64,000 bases of DNA, taken from NCBI RefSeq assembly GCF_006517175.1, contig NZ_CP041186.1:4491074-4555073 (forward strand). Reading direction: 5' to 3'. Of the stretch, positions 33,701 through 42,546 are shown in pieces; the first letter of the stretch is position 1; each line of letters opens with the position of its first letter. Origin of the DNA: Persicimonas caeni (lineage in GTDB: Bacteria > Myxococcota_A > Bradymonadia > Bradymonadales > Bradymonadaceae). The notes under the pieces were generated by a model. That model was not told where the DNA came from. It was given only the letters and a program-made list of their open reading frames with translations, and ran no database searches. A program made the position numbers and the translations under genes.

Positions 33701-36159
33701 ATGCGCTCGATGCGCGCGTCGTCGAGCAGCGGGGCGTCGACCAGGTCGTCGATATCGCGGCCGTCGAGTTCGCGCTCGATGTCGTGGTGCAACGCCTCGA
33801 CGAGCGCCGGCAGCTCGGCGTCATCTTCGGGATACTCCATCCCCAACATGGCCAGCGCCTCGAGGCCCATGGGGAGCCCGTCGCGGAAGCGGCCTGCTTT
33901 TTGGTACAGGCTCAGCCAGACGATGTAGACGTCGACGCGATCGATCTCGGTGCGGCAGCGCGGCAGCAATCCGGCCAGGATATGTTCGGCGGCGTCGAAA
34001 TCGCCCGAGAGGTACTCGCACTCGGCGCGCTCCAGCTGAATTTCGAAGATGTCGTCAAAGCGCGACTGCCAGGCGTCTTCGCCCATCAGCTCGGCCACCA
34101 GCTCGAAGAGCGTGGCGGCGGGGGCGAAGGCCGACGAGGCGCGCGCCTTTTCGGCGGCCATCAGGTTGAGCTGGGTCAGTTGTTCGCGCTCTGCGGGGTC
34201 GTCGATCAGCCCGACCGCCTTGTTGAGCTGGTCGACGATGTCGAAGATCTGCTCGCCGCGCTCTTCGGGCGGGATATTCGCCAGCATCAGTTGGCCGATC
34301 TCGAGGTGCAGCGCAGGGCGGTCGCTCGGGGCGACCATCGAGTAGGCCGCCTGTTGGATACGGTCGTGGTGGAACTGAAAGCTCGCCGAAGCCTCCTCGG
34401 AGTTGCGCTGGGGCACCCGACCGATGAGCCCCTGCGCGATGGCGTCTTCGAGATGGGCGCGGATCTGGTCGCGGGGCGTGGCGCTGACGATCGCCAGCGT
34501 GCTCAGGTTGAACTTGTTGCCGATACACGCGGCGTGCTGCAGCGTGTCTTGGACCGGACGCGTCAGCCGCTCCAGCCGAGTCACCAGCAGGCCGACGACG
34601 TCCTCGGTCAGCCCGGCCTCCTCGATTCGCTCTTCTTGCCATGTCCACTCCAGGCGGCCGCGATCGTAGGTGACCAACCCCTCCTCGAAGAGGTTCTCGA
34701 GCAACTGGCGCACGAAAAAGGGGTTGCCCTCGGTCTTGCGGTAGATGAGCCGGCTCAGCGGAGCGGTGTGGTCGAGCGAGCTCTCCAAGGTGTCGGCGAC
34801 CAACTGGTTGACCTGCGCCTCGTCGAGCGGTCCCAGCGTGATCTGGTGCATGTTGGGGCCGTCGGCCTCGAGCTTGTTCATCAGGCGCGCGAACGGATGG
34901 GCCGCGTCGACCTCGTTGTCACGGTAGGCGAAGATCAGGTGCAGGTTGTCGACCATGAACCCGGTCAAGATGACCTCGAGCAGCGCCAGAGTCGCTCCGT
35001 CGGCCCACTGCATGTCGTCCAAGAAGATCACCAGCGGTCGATGCGGGCGCGCAAACGCCTGCACGAAGCGCTCGAACGTCAAGTTGAACCGGTTCTGAGT
35101 GGCCGAAGGGCTCAACTGGGGCACCGGCGGCTGTTCGCCCACGATGTGGCGGATCTCCGGGATGACCGCGGTGATGACCCGCCCGGTCTCCCCGAGCGCC
35201 TCTTGGATGCGGGCGCGCCAGGTGTCCAGCTCCTCTTCGCTGCCGGCCAGAATCTGTTGGACGAGCTGGCGAAACGCCTCGATGAGCGTCAGGTAGGGAA
35301 CGTTACGGTGATATTGGTCGAATTTGCCCGACGCAAAGAGCCCACCGCGGCGTGCGTGGGGCTGGAACTTGGCGATCAGCGTGGATTTGCCCACGCCCGG
35401 GCCGCCGGCGATCACCGAGATCTGCGCCTCGGAGGTCGTGTCGATGCGATCGAAGCGTTCGACCAGTGTGCCGAGGGCCTCGCGGCGCCCGTAGAGCTTG
35501 TCGGGGATGCGCAGCTTGGGGCCGGCGTCGTTGGTGCCCAACTCGAACGGTGAGATCTCTCCGGTGCGTATCCATTCGTCCAGGCTGCGCTCGAGATCGG
35601 CGCGCAGGCCCTCGGCGCTTCCGTAGCGCTCGTCGGGGTTTTTGGCCATCAGCTTGCGCACGATGGCCGAGATGACTCGGGGCACGCCCGGTCGCCGGCT
35701 GATCACCGCAGGGGCGGCGTCGGCGATGTGCAGGTGGATCAGCTCGAGGGGGTCGTCGGAGTCGAAGGGCAATTCGCCGGTGAGCATTTCAAAGAAGGTG
35801 ACCCCTAGCGAGTACAGGTCGCTGCGAGCGTCGACCGGCAAGTCGACACGCCCCGTCTGCTCGGGGGACATATACGGCAGCGAGCCGACCAGGGAGGTCC
35901 CCTCGATCGACTCGTCTCGGTCGTGCGCTCCCTCGATCGCGTCGATGTCGATGGCAAGCTCGGTGCCGACGAGATCGACGCGGCCGGTCGACGTGTCGTG
36001 GCGAAAATGACTCGGCTTGATGTCGCGGTGCACCCGCCGCTGTGCGTGCAGGGCGGCGAGTGCGTCGCTCATGGCGATCGCGCGGCGCAAGAATGTTTCG
36101 ATATGTAGTGATGGGCCGCCCCACTCCTCATTGCGACGCTGCCCGGTGTGCTCTGACAT
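30712..36159 (-). CDS. Pseudo-Ser/Thr-kinase/STAND ATPase/GAF/histidine kinase hybrid
   Basis: An 1815 aa signalling hybrid of the 'trifunctional Ser/Thr kinase/ATP-binding/sensor histidine kinase' type. The N-terminal kinase lacks the whole N-lobe (no G-loop, no VAIK lysine). It has HRDIKPSHF where HRDxKPxN is expected, and RVDLVGTEL in place of DFG, though GSLPYMSPEQTGR remains; it is therefore probably inactive. A STAND ATPase follows (GGPGVGKSTLIAKF, VIFLDDMQWAD), then a long helical/TPR-like region. Two GAF domains come next (ERGCLVLLDGDGFSIEAEIS; KNLGLIQLSDKYDGEFTERD). The histidine kinase is complete: VSHDLRSPLSS, NLIGNAIKFTP, DTGPGI, GVGLGLSIAKG. A longer frame reaches 36243, but MSEHTG at 36159 seems likelier. 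No response regulator is adjacent. It may be cotranscribed with 36250-38660. Confidence 0.88.
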   Translation of the reverse strand: MSEHTGQRRNEEWGGPSLHIETFLRRAIAMSDALAALHAQRRVHRDIKPSHFRHDTSTGRVDLVGTELAIDIDAIEGAHDRDESIEGTSLVGSLPYMSPEQTGRVDLPVDARSDLYSLGVTFFEMLTGELPFDSDDPLELIHLHIADAAPAVISRRPGVPRVISAIVRKLMAKNPDERYGSAEGLRADLERSLDEWIRTGEISPFELGTNDAGPKLRIPDKLYGRREALGTLVERFDRIDTTSEAQISVIAGGPGVGKSTLIAKFQPHARRGGLFASGKFDQYHRNVPYLTLIEAFRQLVQQILAGSEEELDTWRARIQEALGETGRVITAVIPEIRHIVGEQPPVPQLSPSATQNRFNLTFERFVQAFARPHRPLVIFLDDMQWADGATLALLEVILTGFMVDNLHLIFAYRDNEVDAAHPFARLMNKLEADGPNMHQITLGPLDEAQVNQLVADTLESSLDHTAPLSRLIYRKTEGNPFFVRQLLENLFEEGLVTYDRGRLEWTWQEERIEEAGLTEDVVGLLVTRLERLTRPVQDTLQHAACIGNKFNLSTLAIVSATPRDQIRAHLEDAIAQGLIGRVPQRNSEEASASFQFHHDRIQQAAYSMVAPSDRPALHLEIGQLMLANIPPEERGEQIFDIVDQLNKAVGLIDDPAEREQLTQLNLMAAEKARASSAFAPAATLFELVAELMGEDAWQSRFDDIFEIQLERAECEYLSGDFDAAEHILAGLLPRCRTEIDRVDVYIVWLSLYQKAGRFRDGLPMGLEALAMLGMEYPEDDAELPALVEALHHDIERELDGRDIDDLVDAPLLDDARIERILALLSETAVFSYFVRPALFPLLSLDSVNLSLRHGNTPRSCYGYSAYALVLVWMFGQVDMAVAFSEMSQKLNRKLDDLSREGWLGHLHGNHILIWKRPFAEAAEVLEEAFDTCVLTGDFVHSNYIAFTEWWVCFESGSTLDELQETSRRFVGFARQTGNRAVEQAIRIEQQVEDALLGRTEARGELDAAGFDSDEALAVFSHNGFGTGTALFWIARMVLGNVFGQTDAALEAARLAEAHAASTMTLALEATYVFQRAMALSAACHRADAPSDKTQMVESLREAADTLKAWCSHSPQNFEAKWALSAAELAQFDGETDAAMRLYERASQRAAQFQAPHDEAIACERAAAFYARKNLDTAAHGFLRKARQAYARWGATDKVSQLDELYPQLFTAEGSYVDDRRLRAEKLDLMAAIKAAQAISAELEVSKLTETLMPLLIEHAGAERGCLVLLDGDGFSIEAEISVGAGRQRAPFGADDGEFRPTTGVPESILRYVRRTGEKVLLDDARRSETFGSDEYVAAHQPKSVLCLPVTRHDESSGKLYGMFYLENNLTAGAFSPDRLRILQLLAAQTAVSLENAGLYREAQLLSDARRYVTQLKQLNDVAIAVNSALSLDEVAHIVTERIRELIGAHQAVTSLTVDQKWGQAINAVSMSDKYAHWRDYEAAPTGEGIYKLVCRANKPMRLTQEELTEHAAWRGFGEHQDAHPPIRGWLAAPLVGHDGKNLGLIQLSDKYDGEFTERDEALLVQLAQLIAVHVENASLYEEVQREVRTREELMAVVSHDLRSPLSSITLSAELLDMTAGNENSEKVAERAEVIRRNAEHMDRLINDLLDLGAIDTGSFTLQLDHCHPEQLVEEALDAQRPQARRQGLTLDADVAHGLPATRCDHDRVLQIFSNLIGNAIKFTPEGGRVTVGATSHPTGVRFSVRDTGPGIAEDELSKIFESYWQAKKTPRMGVGLGLSIAKGLVEAHGGEIWVESELGEGTTFLFTLPMTDGEA

Positions 36160-36249
36160 CCTAGGTTGCCCCTGCTTCCGCAGTGATCCTGCGGTGGATT
36201 CGTGATGGACGGCAATGCCGCACCAAATGTGGGGACTTCCCAAGGGATC

Positions 36250-38316
36250 TCAAATGTATTTGCCCGGGCATAGCGCCACAGCGGCCTGCCAAGCGTCTTC
36301 GGCTTCGCGCACGCAATCGAGCGTAAACGGCATCAGCAGCTCGGTGGCGAACTCGGGGGGCTCGTCGCTGGTGACCAGTTGTCTGAGCAGGCGCGCGGCA
36401 ATGGGGTACCAACGCGCTGCCTCGCCCTCCCAGGCGACCTGCACGCGCTTGGTCGGGGTTTGGCGGCCGTCGCGGATGAACTCGAGCTCTTCGAAGAGAA
36501 TGTCGTCGAATAGCTCGAGCGAGACGCGCCCGTGGGCGATCTCGGCCCACAACTCCCAGCGCGAGCGCTCGGTGGTGGCCAGATCGTCCATGATGCGCAC
36601 AAAGATCTGCTCGCCGCGCGCGTTCTCCATCGTCGCAGGCAGCGCCACGCAGCCGTTGCCCGCCAGCCAGTCGGCCAGGTATTGCAGCGCCTGAAAGACG
36701 TTGTAGCGAACCTCTTCGGGATCGTCGTTTTGGATGACGTCGCTCGTCTCGACGTTGGCGGCGAGCACCCCGCGCAGGTAGAGCGGGTCGTCTTCGGCCA
36801 GGCCGGGAACGTCGTCGCCGAAGATGAACTCGACGAGCGGCTCGCGCTCGACCGGGTCGGGCACCAGCGCCTCGACGAGCCGCTCGAGCACGTCGTCACG
36901 CGGGTCTTCTCGCCACCGGCGAAACGCCTCGACGAGCGCGATGCCCGGGCGCACGAAGTCGGGGTGGGCGACCCAGAAGCCGTCCAGCCCCCGCTTGAGC
37001 TGGGTGACCACGTCTTTGATGTAGCCGACCATGCACACCTCGAAGGAGTCGCGATTGCCCCCTTCGTAGAGCACGCCATACATCCCGCCGATCGAAATCG
37101 CGCCCATAGGCGCGAGCGCCTTGGCCAAAATCTCGTGGGACTCCTTGATGTGGTTGATGACGATATTGGGGTCGGCCTTGACCGGGATGCGGTAGCGCGG
37201 GTCGTTGCGGAAGAGCCGCGCGGTCGAGGCCAGAAAATCGTGCCAGCCCAGGCTCCCGCCCAGGAAGTGCGGCGACAGCGCCTGGGCGATCTCGCGGATA
37301 CGAAAGATGGCCCGCGGGTTCTCGAAGACGATGAACAGCCGCACGCTGCCCGGCTCGTACTCGGGATGTTGCACGTGGATCATCGCTTCGGCTTCGGCGA
37401 TGAGCGCGGCGAGGTAGGCTGCTTCCTCCTCGTTTTCGAGCTTGGGCACGTAGAAGACGAGCGCCTCGGGGCGCTGCCAGTTGTGGAACAGGTGCAGCGC
37501 GAAGTCGACCAGGTGCAGCGGCAGTGGCTGGCCGTCGAGCAGGTGATTGCCGTCGGGGAGCGCCAGGCCGGGGATGCGCTTGATCGGCTTGGCGAGCTTG
37601 TCGTCGGCCAACTCGTAGGTCTTGGCGCGCCCTGCTTGATCGGTGCGACGCGTGTCTTCGAAGCGCAGCGTGCCGTCGAAGCAGCCGAGCAAGTTGTCGC
37701 ACGCGTGCAGGAAATTGCGCATGATCGGGGTCTTCGAGTCCTCGTTGTCCGCGCCCCAGCGAGGCACGGCGCCCGATGCCTCGACCAATTCGGCGACCAG
37801 TGCGGGCTCGTCGGGCAGGCGTCGGTGCAGCGCGTTCATCGCGTTGATCGACATCTTGGCGGTGTCCGGCGGGCCGAACAGGGTGACCTGAATGCCCTCG
37901 ATGAACTCGGGGACCTCGACGGGCGCAGGCTCGGCGCGCTCGTCATCGGGCAGCGGTCCGACGACGACGCGGCCCGCCTGGTCGCGACGCCCGATGGGCG
38001 TCTCGTAATCGGGCGACAGGTACTCTCGCGTGGCATTGCGCTCGACGCTCTCGGCGACGACCTCGTCGACGAAGGCGCGGTCTTCTTGGCGCCTGTCGAG
38101 CACGCGGCGAAGGTGGTCGCGCGTGCGTCGGTACAGCTCGCAGACAAACGCGAGCGCCTCGTCGGTCTCGATGTGGCCGAAGGCGTCTCGAAGCCCCGGC
38201 GCCACGGTCAGCCCGGGGACGCCTTGCGCCGGTTCGCCTTCGCGCACGAGTCGTGCGAGCAACTCGTCGGGAAGAAAATCGCGGTAGTACGGGATGTCGC
38301 GCTTAGATGTCGTCAT
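36250..38316 (-). CDS. Divergent malate synthase superfamily protein
   Basis: A 688 aa protein homologous to the TIM-barrel core of malate synthase A, which condenses acetyl-CoA with glyoxylate. Matching blocks: TPIMRNFLHACDNLLGCFDG, LFIVFENPRAIFRIREIAQA, GGSLGWHDFLAS (the metal-site Asp position), AISIGGMYG, QLKRGLDGFWVAHPDFV, YLADWLAGNGCVALP and IFVRIMDDLATTERSRWELW (catalytic Asp region MEDAAT in the classical enzyme). The classical RPRGWH glyoxylate/arginine motif is not apparent, and the protein is longer (usual about 530), so its substrate may differ. No isocitrate lyase is nearby. The ATG overlaps the MazG stop (ATGA), so the two are coupled. Confidence 0.7.
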   Translation of the reverse strand: MTTSKRDIPYYRDFLPDELLARLVREGEPAQGVPGLTVAPGLRDAFGHIETDEALAFVCELYRRTRDHLRRVLDRRQEDRAFVDEVVAESVERNATREYLSPDYETPIGRRDQAGRVVVGPLPDDERAEPAPVEVPEFIEGIQVTLFGPPDTAKMSINAMNALHRRLPDEPALVAELVEASGAVPRWGADNEDSKTPIMRNFLHACDNLLGCFDGTLRFEDTRRTDQAGRAKTYELADDKLAKPIKRIPGLALPDGNHLLDGQPLPLHLVDFALHLFHNWQRPEALVFYVPKLENEEEAAYLAALIAEAEAMIHVQHPEYEPGSVRLFIVFENPRAIFRIREIAQALSPHFLGGSLGWHDFLASTARLFRNDPRYRIPVKADPNIVINHIKESHEILAKALAPMGAISIGGMYGVLYEGGNRDSFEVCMVGYIKDVVTQLKRGLDGFWVAHPDFVRPGIALVEAFRRWREDPRDDVLERLVEALVPDPVEREPLVEFIFGDDVPGLAEDDPLYLRGVLAANVETSDVIQNDDPEEVRYNVFQALQYLADWLAGNGCVALPATMENARGEQIFVRIMDDLATTERSRWELWAEIAHGRVSLELFDDILFEELEFIRDGRQTPTKRVQVAWEGEAARWYPIAARLLRQLVTSDEPPEFATELLMPFTLDCVREAEDAWQAAVALCPGKYI

Positions 38317-38660
38317 CGATCATCACCTTCTCCGTGAAGCACGCCTCGCTCCTGGCGGTCGGCGAGCTTGTCGATATTGGCCTGGGCAATATCGCCCATC
38401 TCGAGGCCCAGCTCGGAGCTGAGCGCGGCGACGTACCAGAGCACATCGCCGATCTCTTTTCGCAGCGCCTGGCGTCGCGCCTCGGTGATCTGGCCGCCGT
38501 CGTCGCGGATCGCTTTTTTGATGTGTTCGCAGACCTCGCCGGCCTCCCCGGCGAGCCCTAGCGCAGGGTAGGGCGCAAGCGCGTCGTCGTCTCGCCCGGG
38601 GTATAGGGCGGTGCGTGAGGCGAGCTTCTGGTATTCGGCGAACGTAAAGTCTTTGCTCAT
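38313..38660 (-). CDS. MazG-like nucleotide pyrophosphohydrolase
   Basis: A 115 aa all-alpha NTP-PPase of the MazG/MazG-like superfamily, a cytosolic house-cleaning enzyme splitting (d)NTPs to NMP and PPi. The metal-binding ExxE...ExxD set is visible: GLAGEAGEVCEHIKKAI followed by LRKEIGDVLWYVAALSSELG. Single-domain length is normal for the short family. ATG with GAAGGAG 6 bp before it (reverse strand). It is the first gene of a probable operon, with its stop overlapping the malate-synthase-like ATG by 4 bp. A functional link to that neighbour is unclear. Confidence 0.9.
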   Translation of the reverse strand: MSKDFTFAEYQKLASRTALYPGRDDDALAPYPALGLAGEAGEVCEHIKKAIRDDGGQITEARRQALRKEIGDVLWYVAALSSELGLEMGDIAQANIDKLADRQERGVLHGEGDDR

Positions 38661-38912
38661 CGGTCGAACTCCTTCGTGGTTGAATCGGCATCAATTTACA
38701 TACGGCATCGGCGTGCGATGGGCCACCGTCCTGATGGCCTCCCCCGGCTTGGTCGTTCGGGGATGCGCTACTCGTACTGGGAGCGCGACGCATGTCGGAC
38801 ACATTCGGTTGGAGATGAGTCTCGGTTTTCGTTACAGTTCGCGTCTGTCTTTTCGATGACTCGAGATTCTCGTTCCATCTCGTTGTTTTGCGCAATGGAA
38901 GTACGCGCCCTT

Positions 38913-41900
38913 ATGAAGCCCCAAGAAGTAATCGACAGCGTCACCCTCGGTCCCTTCGACGTCCACGAGCGCCTCGCGCAGGGAGCTATGGGCGTTGTGT
39001 TCGCCGGGGAGCATCGCCGCCAGCAAGTGCCCGTGGCCATCAAGGTGATCAACCGGCCCGACGAGCTCGACGCGCGCCTGCGCCGCGGGTTTCGCCGGGA
39101 GGTGCAGGCCGCCGCCGGCCTCAACCACCCGGGCATTGTCATGATCTTCGACTACGGCGAGGTCGACCCGCATGACAGCGCCGCCGGGGCCGCCGAGTTG
39201 TCGGCAGGCACCCCGTACTATGTCATGGAGTTGACCCGCCGCGGCACGTTGCGCGAGCTGGTCGGTCAGGTCCGCTGGACCCAGCTCGAGGCGATCTTGC
39301 TGACGCTGCTCGACGCGCTGGCCCACGCCCACGCCGCCGGTGTCATTCACCGCGACCTCAAGCCGGACAATATCTTGTTGGGCACCTGGGGCAGCCGGCT
39401 CATCCCGAAGCTGGCCGACTTCGGTCTGTCGCGCGCCTTCGATGGGGACGCCTCCTCGTCGAGGTTGGTCGGCTCGCCGCGCTACATGGCCCCCGAGCAG
39501 ATCGACCGGCCGTGGCACACCCACGGCCCCTGGTCGGACCTGTACGCGTTGGGGTGTGTGGCTTTCGAGTTGATCAGCGGGCGGTCTCTCTTCGACGGGA
39601 TGAATGTCCGCGTGCTCTACCAGAAGAAGAGCGGCGTGTGTCCCCGGCGTCTCGAAGAGACGATGGACGTGCCTGCGGGCTTTCAGGCGTGGCTCGATCG
39701 GATGCTTGCGCCCGCGCCTGCGGATCGGTTCGCCACGGCGGCCGACGCGGCGCGCGCGCTGGCCAGGCTCGATCTGAGCACGTTCGATGCCAGTGCCGAC
39801 GCCCAAGGCCTCCCCGCGAAAACGCGCGGGGTGGCCTCGCTGACGCCGGTGCTCGAGCCCATTCTGCAGACCGACGAGCTCCAGCAGACAGGCGAACTCC
39901 TGTCCACTGACAAGACGGCTTCCCCGCCGGCCGGCCTGCCCGACCGCTGGCCGACCTCGGCGTCGACGCCGCGCTCGATGCGCTTTGTGGGGGCGGGGCT
40001 GGGTCTGTACGGGCTGCGCTCGGTGCCCATCGTGGGCCGCGAGCGCGAACTGCAGCGTCTGTGGGACGAGCTGTGCGCGGTTACCCGCTCGGGTAAGACT
40101 TCCACGCTGGTGCTTCGTGGAAACCAGGGGTGTGGCAAGACCCGGCTGGTCCAAGAGTTTACCCGTCGGCTCGAGGAGCTCGGCGTCGCCGAGGTCCTGC
40201 GCGCGGCGTTTGGCGTCGAGAACGGCCCCGGCGAGGGGCTTGGGGACATGCTCGCGCGCCACCTTCGCATCGTCGAGACCGACGCTCAGGCCACTTACTC
40301 CGCAGTGCAGCAGGCGCTGGGGCCCGAGGTGGACCCGGCGTTGCCCGACTGGGAGGTGATTGCACATCTGGCACGGTCCGACCTGAAGGGTGCCCGCACA
40401 CAGCAGCAGGCTCCCGTCGCCGACCCGAATCAATACTATGCGGCGATGAGGCGCTATTTGCGTCGCCTCGCCTCCAAGCGCCCGGTGGTGGTCTGGCTCG
40501 ACGACGCCCAGTGGGGCATCGACGGGCTCGAATTCGTGCGTTTTGCCCAGCAGGCCCATCCAGATGATCTGGGCCCGGTGCTCTTTGTGGTGGTCGCGAC
40601 CGACGATCTGCTCGCCGAACAGCCGGACGCTTCGCAGATGCTCGACGAGGTGTGCGGCGGCCCACGCACCAGCACGCTGGCAGTCGAGCCGCTCGGTCAA
40701 CGCGAGCACACCCGCCTGGTCCGCAAGTTGTTGTTGCTCGACGACGCGCTCGTCCACGAGGTGGTCGAGCGCACCGCCGGCAACCCGCTCTTCGCGGTCG
40801 AACTGGTCGGAGAGTGGATCGAGCGCGGGGTGCTCGAGGTCGCCGAGCAAGGGTTTGTCCTCGCCGACGGCGTGGTGCCGACCATGCCCGATCATTTGCA
40901 TGAAGTCTGTGTGCACAAGGTCGACGCGGTGCTCGAGTCCTGCGGGCCCGACGCTCGCCACGCGCTGGAACTCGCCGCCGCCCTCGGGGCGAAGGTGGAT
41001 CGGCGCGAGTGGCACGCTGTGTGTGAGCAGGCGAAACTTCAAGTCGACAGATCGCTCGTCCACGAATTTGTCGCGCGCCGATTTGCGCGTCACACCGATG
41101 CGGGATGGGAGTTTTGCCACGCGCTCGTGCGCCAGAGCATCGAGCGAGCCAGCCGCGAAGCCGGGCGCTGGCAGCACTGCCGACGTCGTTGCGCTGACAT
41201 GCTCGAGCGCCTTTACGAGGACTTCTCGCCACGCCAGTCGGGTCGTTTCGGCTTGTACGCGATGGGCGCCGGGGAGTACGAGCGCGCGGTCGAGCCGTTG
41301 TGGCAGGGGGCTCGTGCCCATCGACACCTCGGAGAATACTCCGCGGCGAATCAACTCGCCGCTCGGTTGATGGACTGCTTCGAGGCGATGGGACTTCCCG
41401 ACGACGACGTGCGTTGGGGCAAGCTCGACGTGTTCCGCGCGCGTCTGTCGCTCAACGAGCGTCGCGTCACTCAGGCGTGTGCATGGGCCGTCAGGGCGCG
41501 CGACGCGGCCAAACGTCATGGTTGGACGGGCATCAAAGCGCAGGCGCTGGCGTATCTGGGGCTCGCCTCCCAGTGGATGGGCGAATCCGATGCCTCGGCT
41601 CTGCTTTTGGACGGATACGCGTTAATCCGCGATGGTGCCGACTGTGGTGGCGCTGGGGGGGCGATGACAGCGCTCGCCCAAGGACTGTCACGGGTGAACG
41701 AAGCCCAGAAGGTCAATTGGTTGCTCGATCGAGAACTCGAGATGATCGGTCCGGATGACCCTCAGTGGATTCGAAGCTCCAATTTCTACATGCGGGCACG
41801 GTTGGCGTTTTTCCAAAAGGACTTTCAAGACGGGTTGGCACACTGCCAGCGCGCGCTCACTCTGGCGGCTCGTCATCCCCGCTCGGAGGCACAGATTCTC

Positions 41901-42416
41901 GAGTTGCTATCGGAGCTCTACCGACGTCTTGGCGAACTCGAGCGTGCCGAGGCGATGTACGAAGAGTGCCTGCGCTTTCAGGAGGCCACTGGAAGCCCGG
42001 CGGGGATCACGCACCTCAACTTGGCGCTGCTCAAGTTCGAGCGGGGTGGTTACGAAGAATCCGAGGCGCATTTTCTGATCAGCGCCGAGATGTTCGAGGC
42101 CCGAGGGCGCGCGTTTTTCGAGATCATCGCCCGCGCCGGAGTGCTCGCGTGTGCTGCCGCCCGGGGCTGGTGGGGCGTCGTGGGCGAGTATATCGAGCCA
42201 CTGGCCACCTTTCTGGATCGGACGGACGCCGCCGATGAAGATCTCGCCAACCTTTTGGAGCGCACCGCCGACGCTTTGCGCAACGGGAGCCAGTGCGAGC
42301 ATGCAGTCGAGGTGTACGCGCTGGCTGCCGAGCAGTGGCGTCGGCTGGGCGATTGCGAGCGCGCCGAAGCCTCGAGCGCCAAGCGGCAACAAGTCTCCGA
42401 TGCCGTCTCTGCTTGA
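38913..42416 (+). CDS. PknK-like Ser/Thr kinase/AAA ATPase/TPR protein (copy A)
   Basis: A 1167 aa cytosolic signalling protein. Kinase domain residues about 12-270: LAQGAMGVVFAG, VAIKVI, HRDLKPDNILL, LADFGLSRAF, GSPRYMAPEQID, SDLYALGCVAFELISG. The ATPase of STAND/AAA_16 type begins about residue 365 (IVGRERELQRL), with Walker A GNQGCGKTRLV and Walker B VVVWLDDAQWG. A helical C-terminal half has TPR-like repeats (LERAEAMYEECLRFQEATGS, ESEAHFLISAEMFEARGR). It is similar end to end to the protein at 46289. ATG 38913 is preferred (kinase starts within 15 residues, GGAAG upstream); the open frame extends to 38676 without recognisable sequence. The activating signal is unknown. Confidence 0.9.
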   Translation: MKPQEVIDSVTLGPFDVHERLAQGAMGVVFAGEHRRQQVPVAIKVINRPDELDARLRRGFRREVQAAAGLNHPGIVMIFDYGEVDPHDSAAGAAELSAGTPYYVMELTRRGTLRELVGQVRWTQLEAILLTLLDALAHAHAAGVIHRDLKPDNILLGTWGSRLIPKLADFGLSRAFDGDASSSRLVGSPRYMAPEQIDRPWHTHGPWSDLYALGCVAFELISGRSLFDGMNVRVLYQKKSGVCPRRLEETMDVPAGFQAWLDRMLAPAPADRFATAADAARALARLDLSTFDASADAQGLPAKTRGVASLTPVLEPILQTDELQQTGELLSTDKTASPPAGLPDRWPTSASTPRSMRFVGAGLGLYGLRSVPIVGRERELQRLWDELCAVTRSGKTSTLVLRGNQGCGKTRLVQEFTRRLEELGVAEVLRAAFGVENGPGEGLGDMLARHLRIVETDAQATYSAVQQALGPEVDPALPDWEVIAHLARSDLKGARTQQQAPVADPNQYYAAMRRYLRRLASKRPVVVWLDDAQWGIDGLEFVRFAQQAHPDDLGPVLFVVVATDDLLAEQPDASQMLDEVCGGPRTSTLAVEPLGQREHTRLVRKLLLLDDALVHEVVERTAGNPLFAVELVGEWIERGVLEVAEQGFVLADGVVPTMPDHLHEVCVHKVDAVLESCGPDARHALELAAALGAKVDRREWHAVCEQAKLQVDRSLVHEFVARRFARHTDAGWEFCHALVRQSIERASREAGRWQHCRRRCADMLERLYEDFSPRQSGRFGLYAMGAGEYERAVEPLWQGARAHRHLGEYSAANQLAARLMDCFEAMGLPDDDVRWGKLDVFRARLSLNERRVTQACAWAVRARDAAKRHGWTGIKAQALAYLGLASQWMGESDASALLLDGYALIRDGADCGGAGGAMTALAQGLSRVNEAQKVNWLLDRELEMIGPDDPQWIRSSNFYMRARLAFFQKDFQDGLAHCQRALTLAARHPRSEAQILELLSELYRRLGELERAEAMYEECLRFQEATGSPAGITHLNLALLKFERGGYEESEAHFLISAEMFEARGRAFFEIIARAGVLACAAARGWWGVVGEYIEPLATFLDRTDAADEDLANLLERTADALRNGSQCEHAVEVYALAAEQWRRLGDCERAEASSAKRQQVSDAVSA

Positions 42417-42546
42417 CTCAGCTTGCCCGACCCAGCCTGCCTGACCCACCGCGTTAACACCGCGCCCACACGGAGAGGCGTGTCGCGCCCGGTCTCGTGT
42501 GCAAGTTCATAGGGGGACAAGGCTCTCCAAACTTGCGGAGGCGATT

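Noticed and set aside
38676-38912. 79-residue N-terminal extension of kinase copy A
   Set aside because: The stretch has no similarity to copy B and no ribosome site; the kinase domain begins right after ATG 38913.
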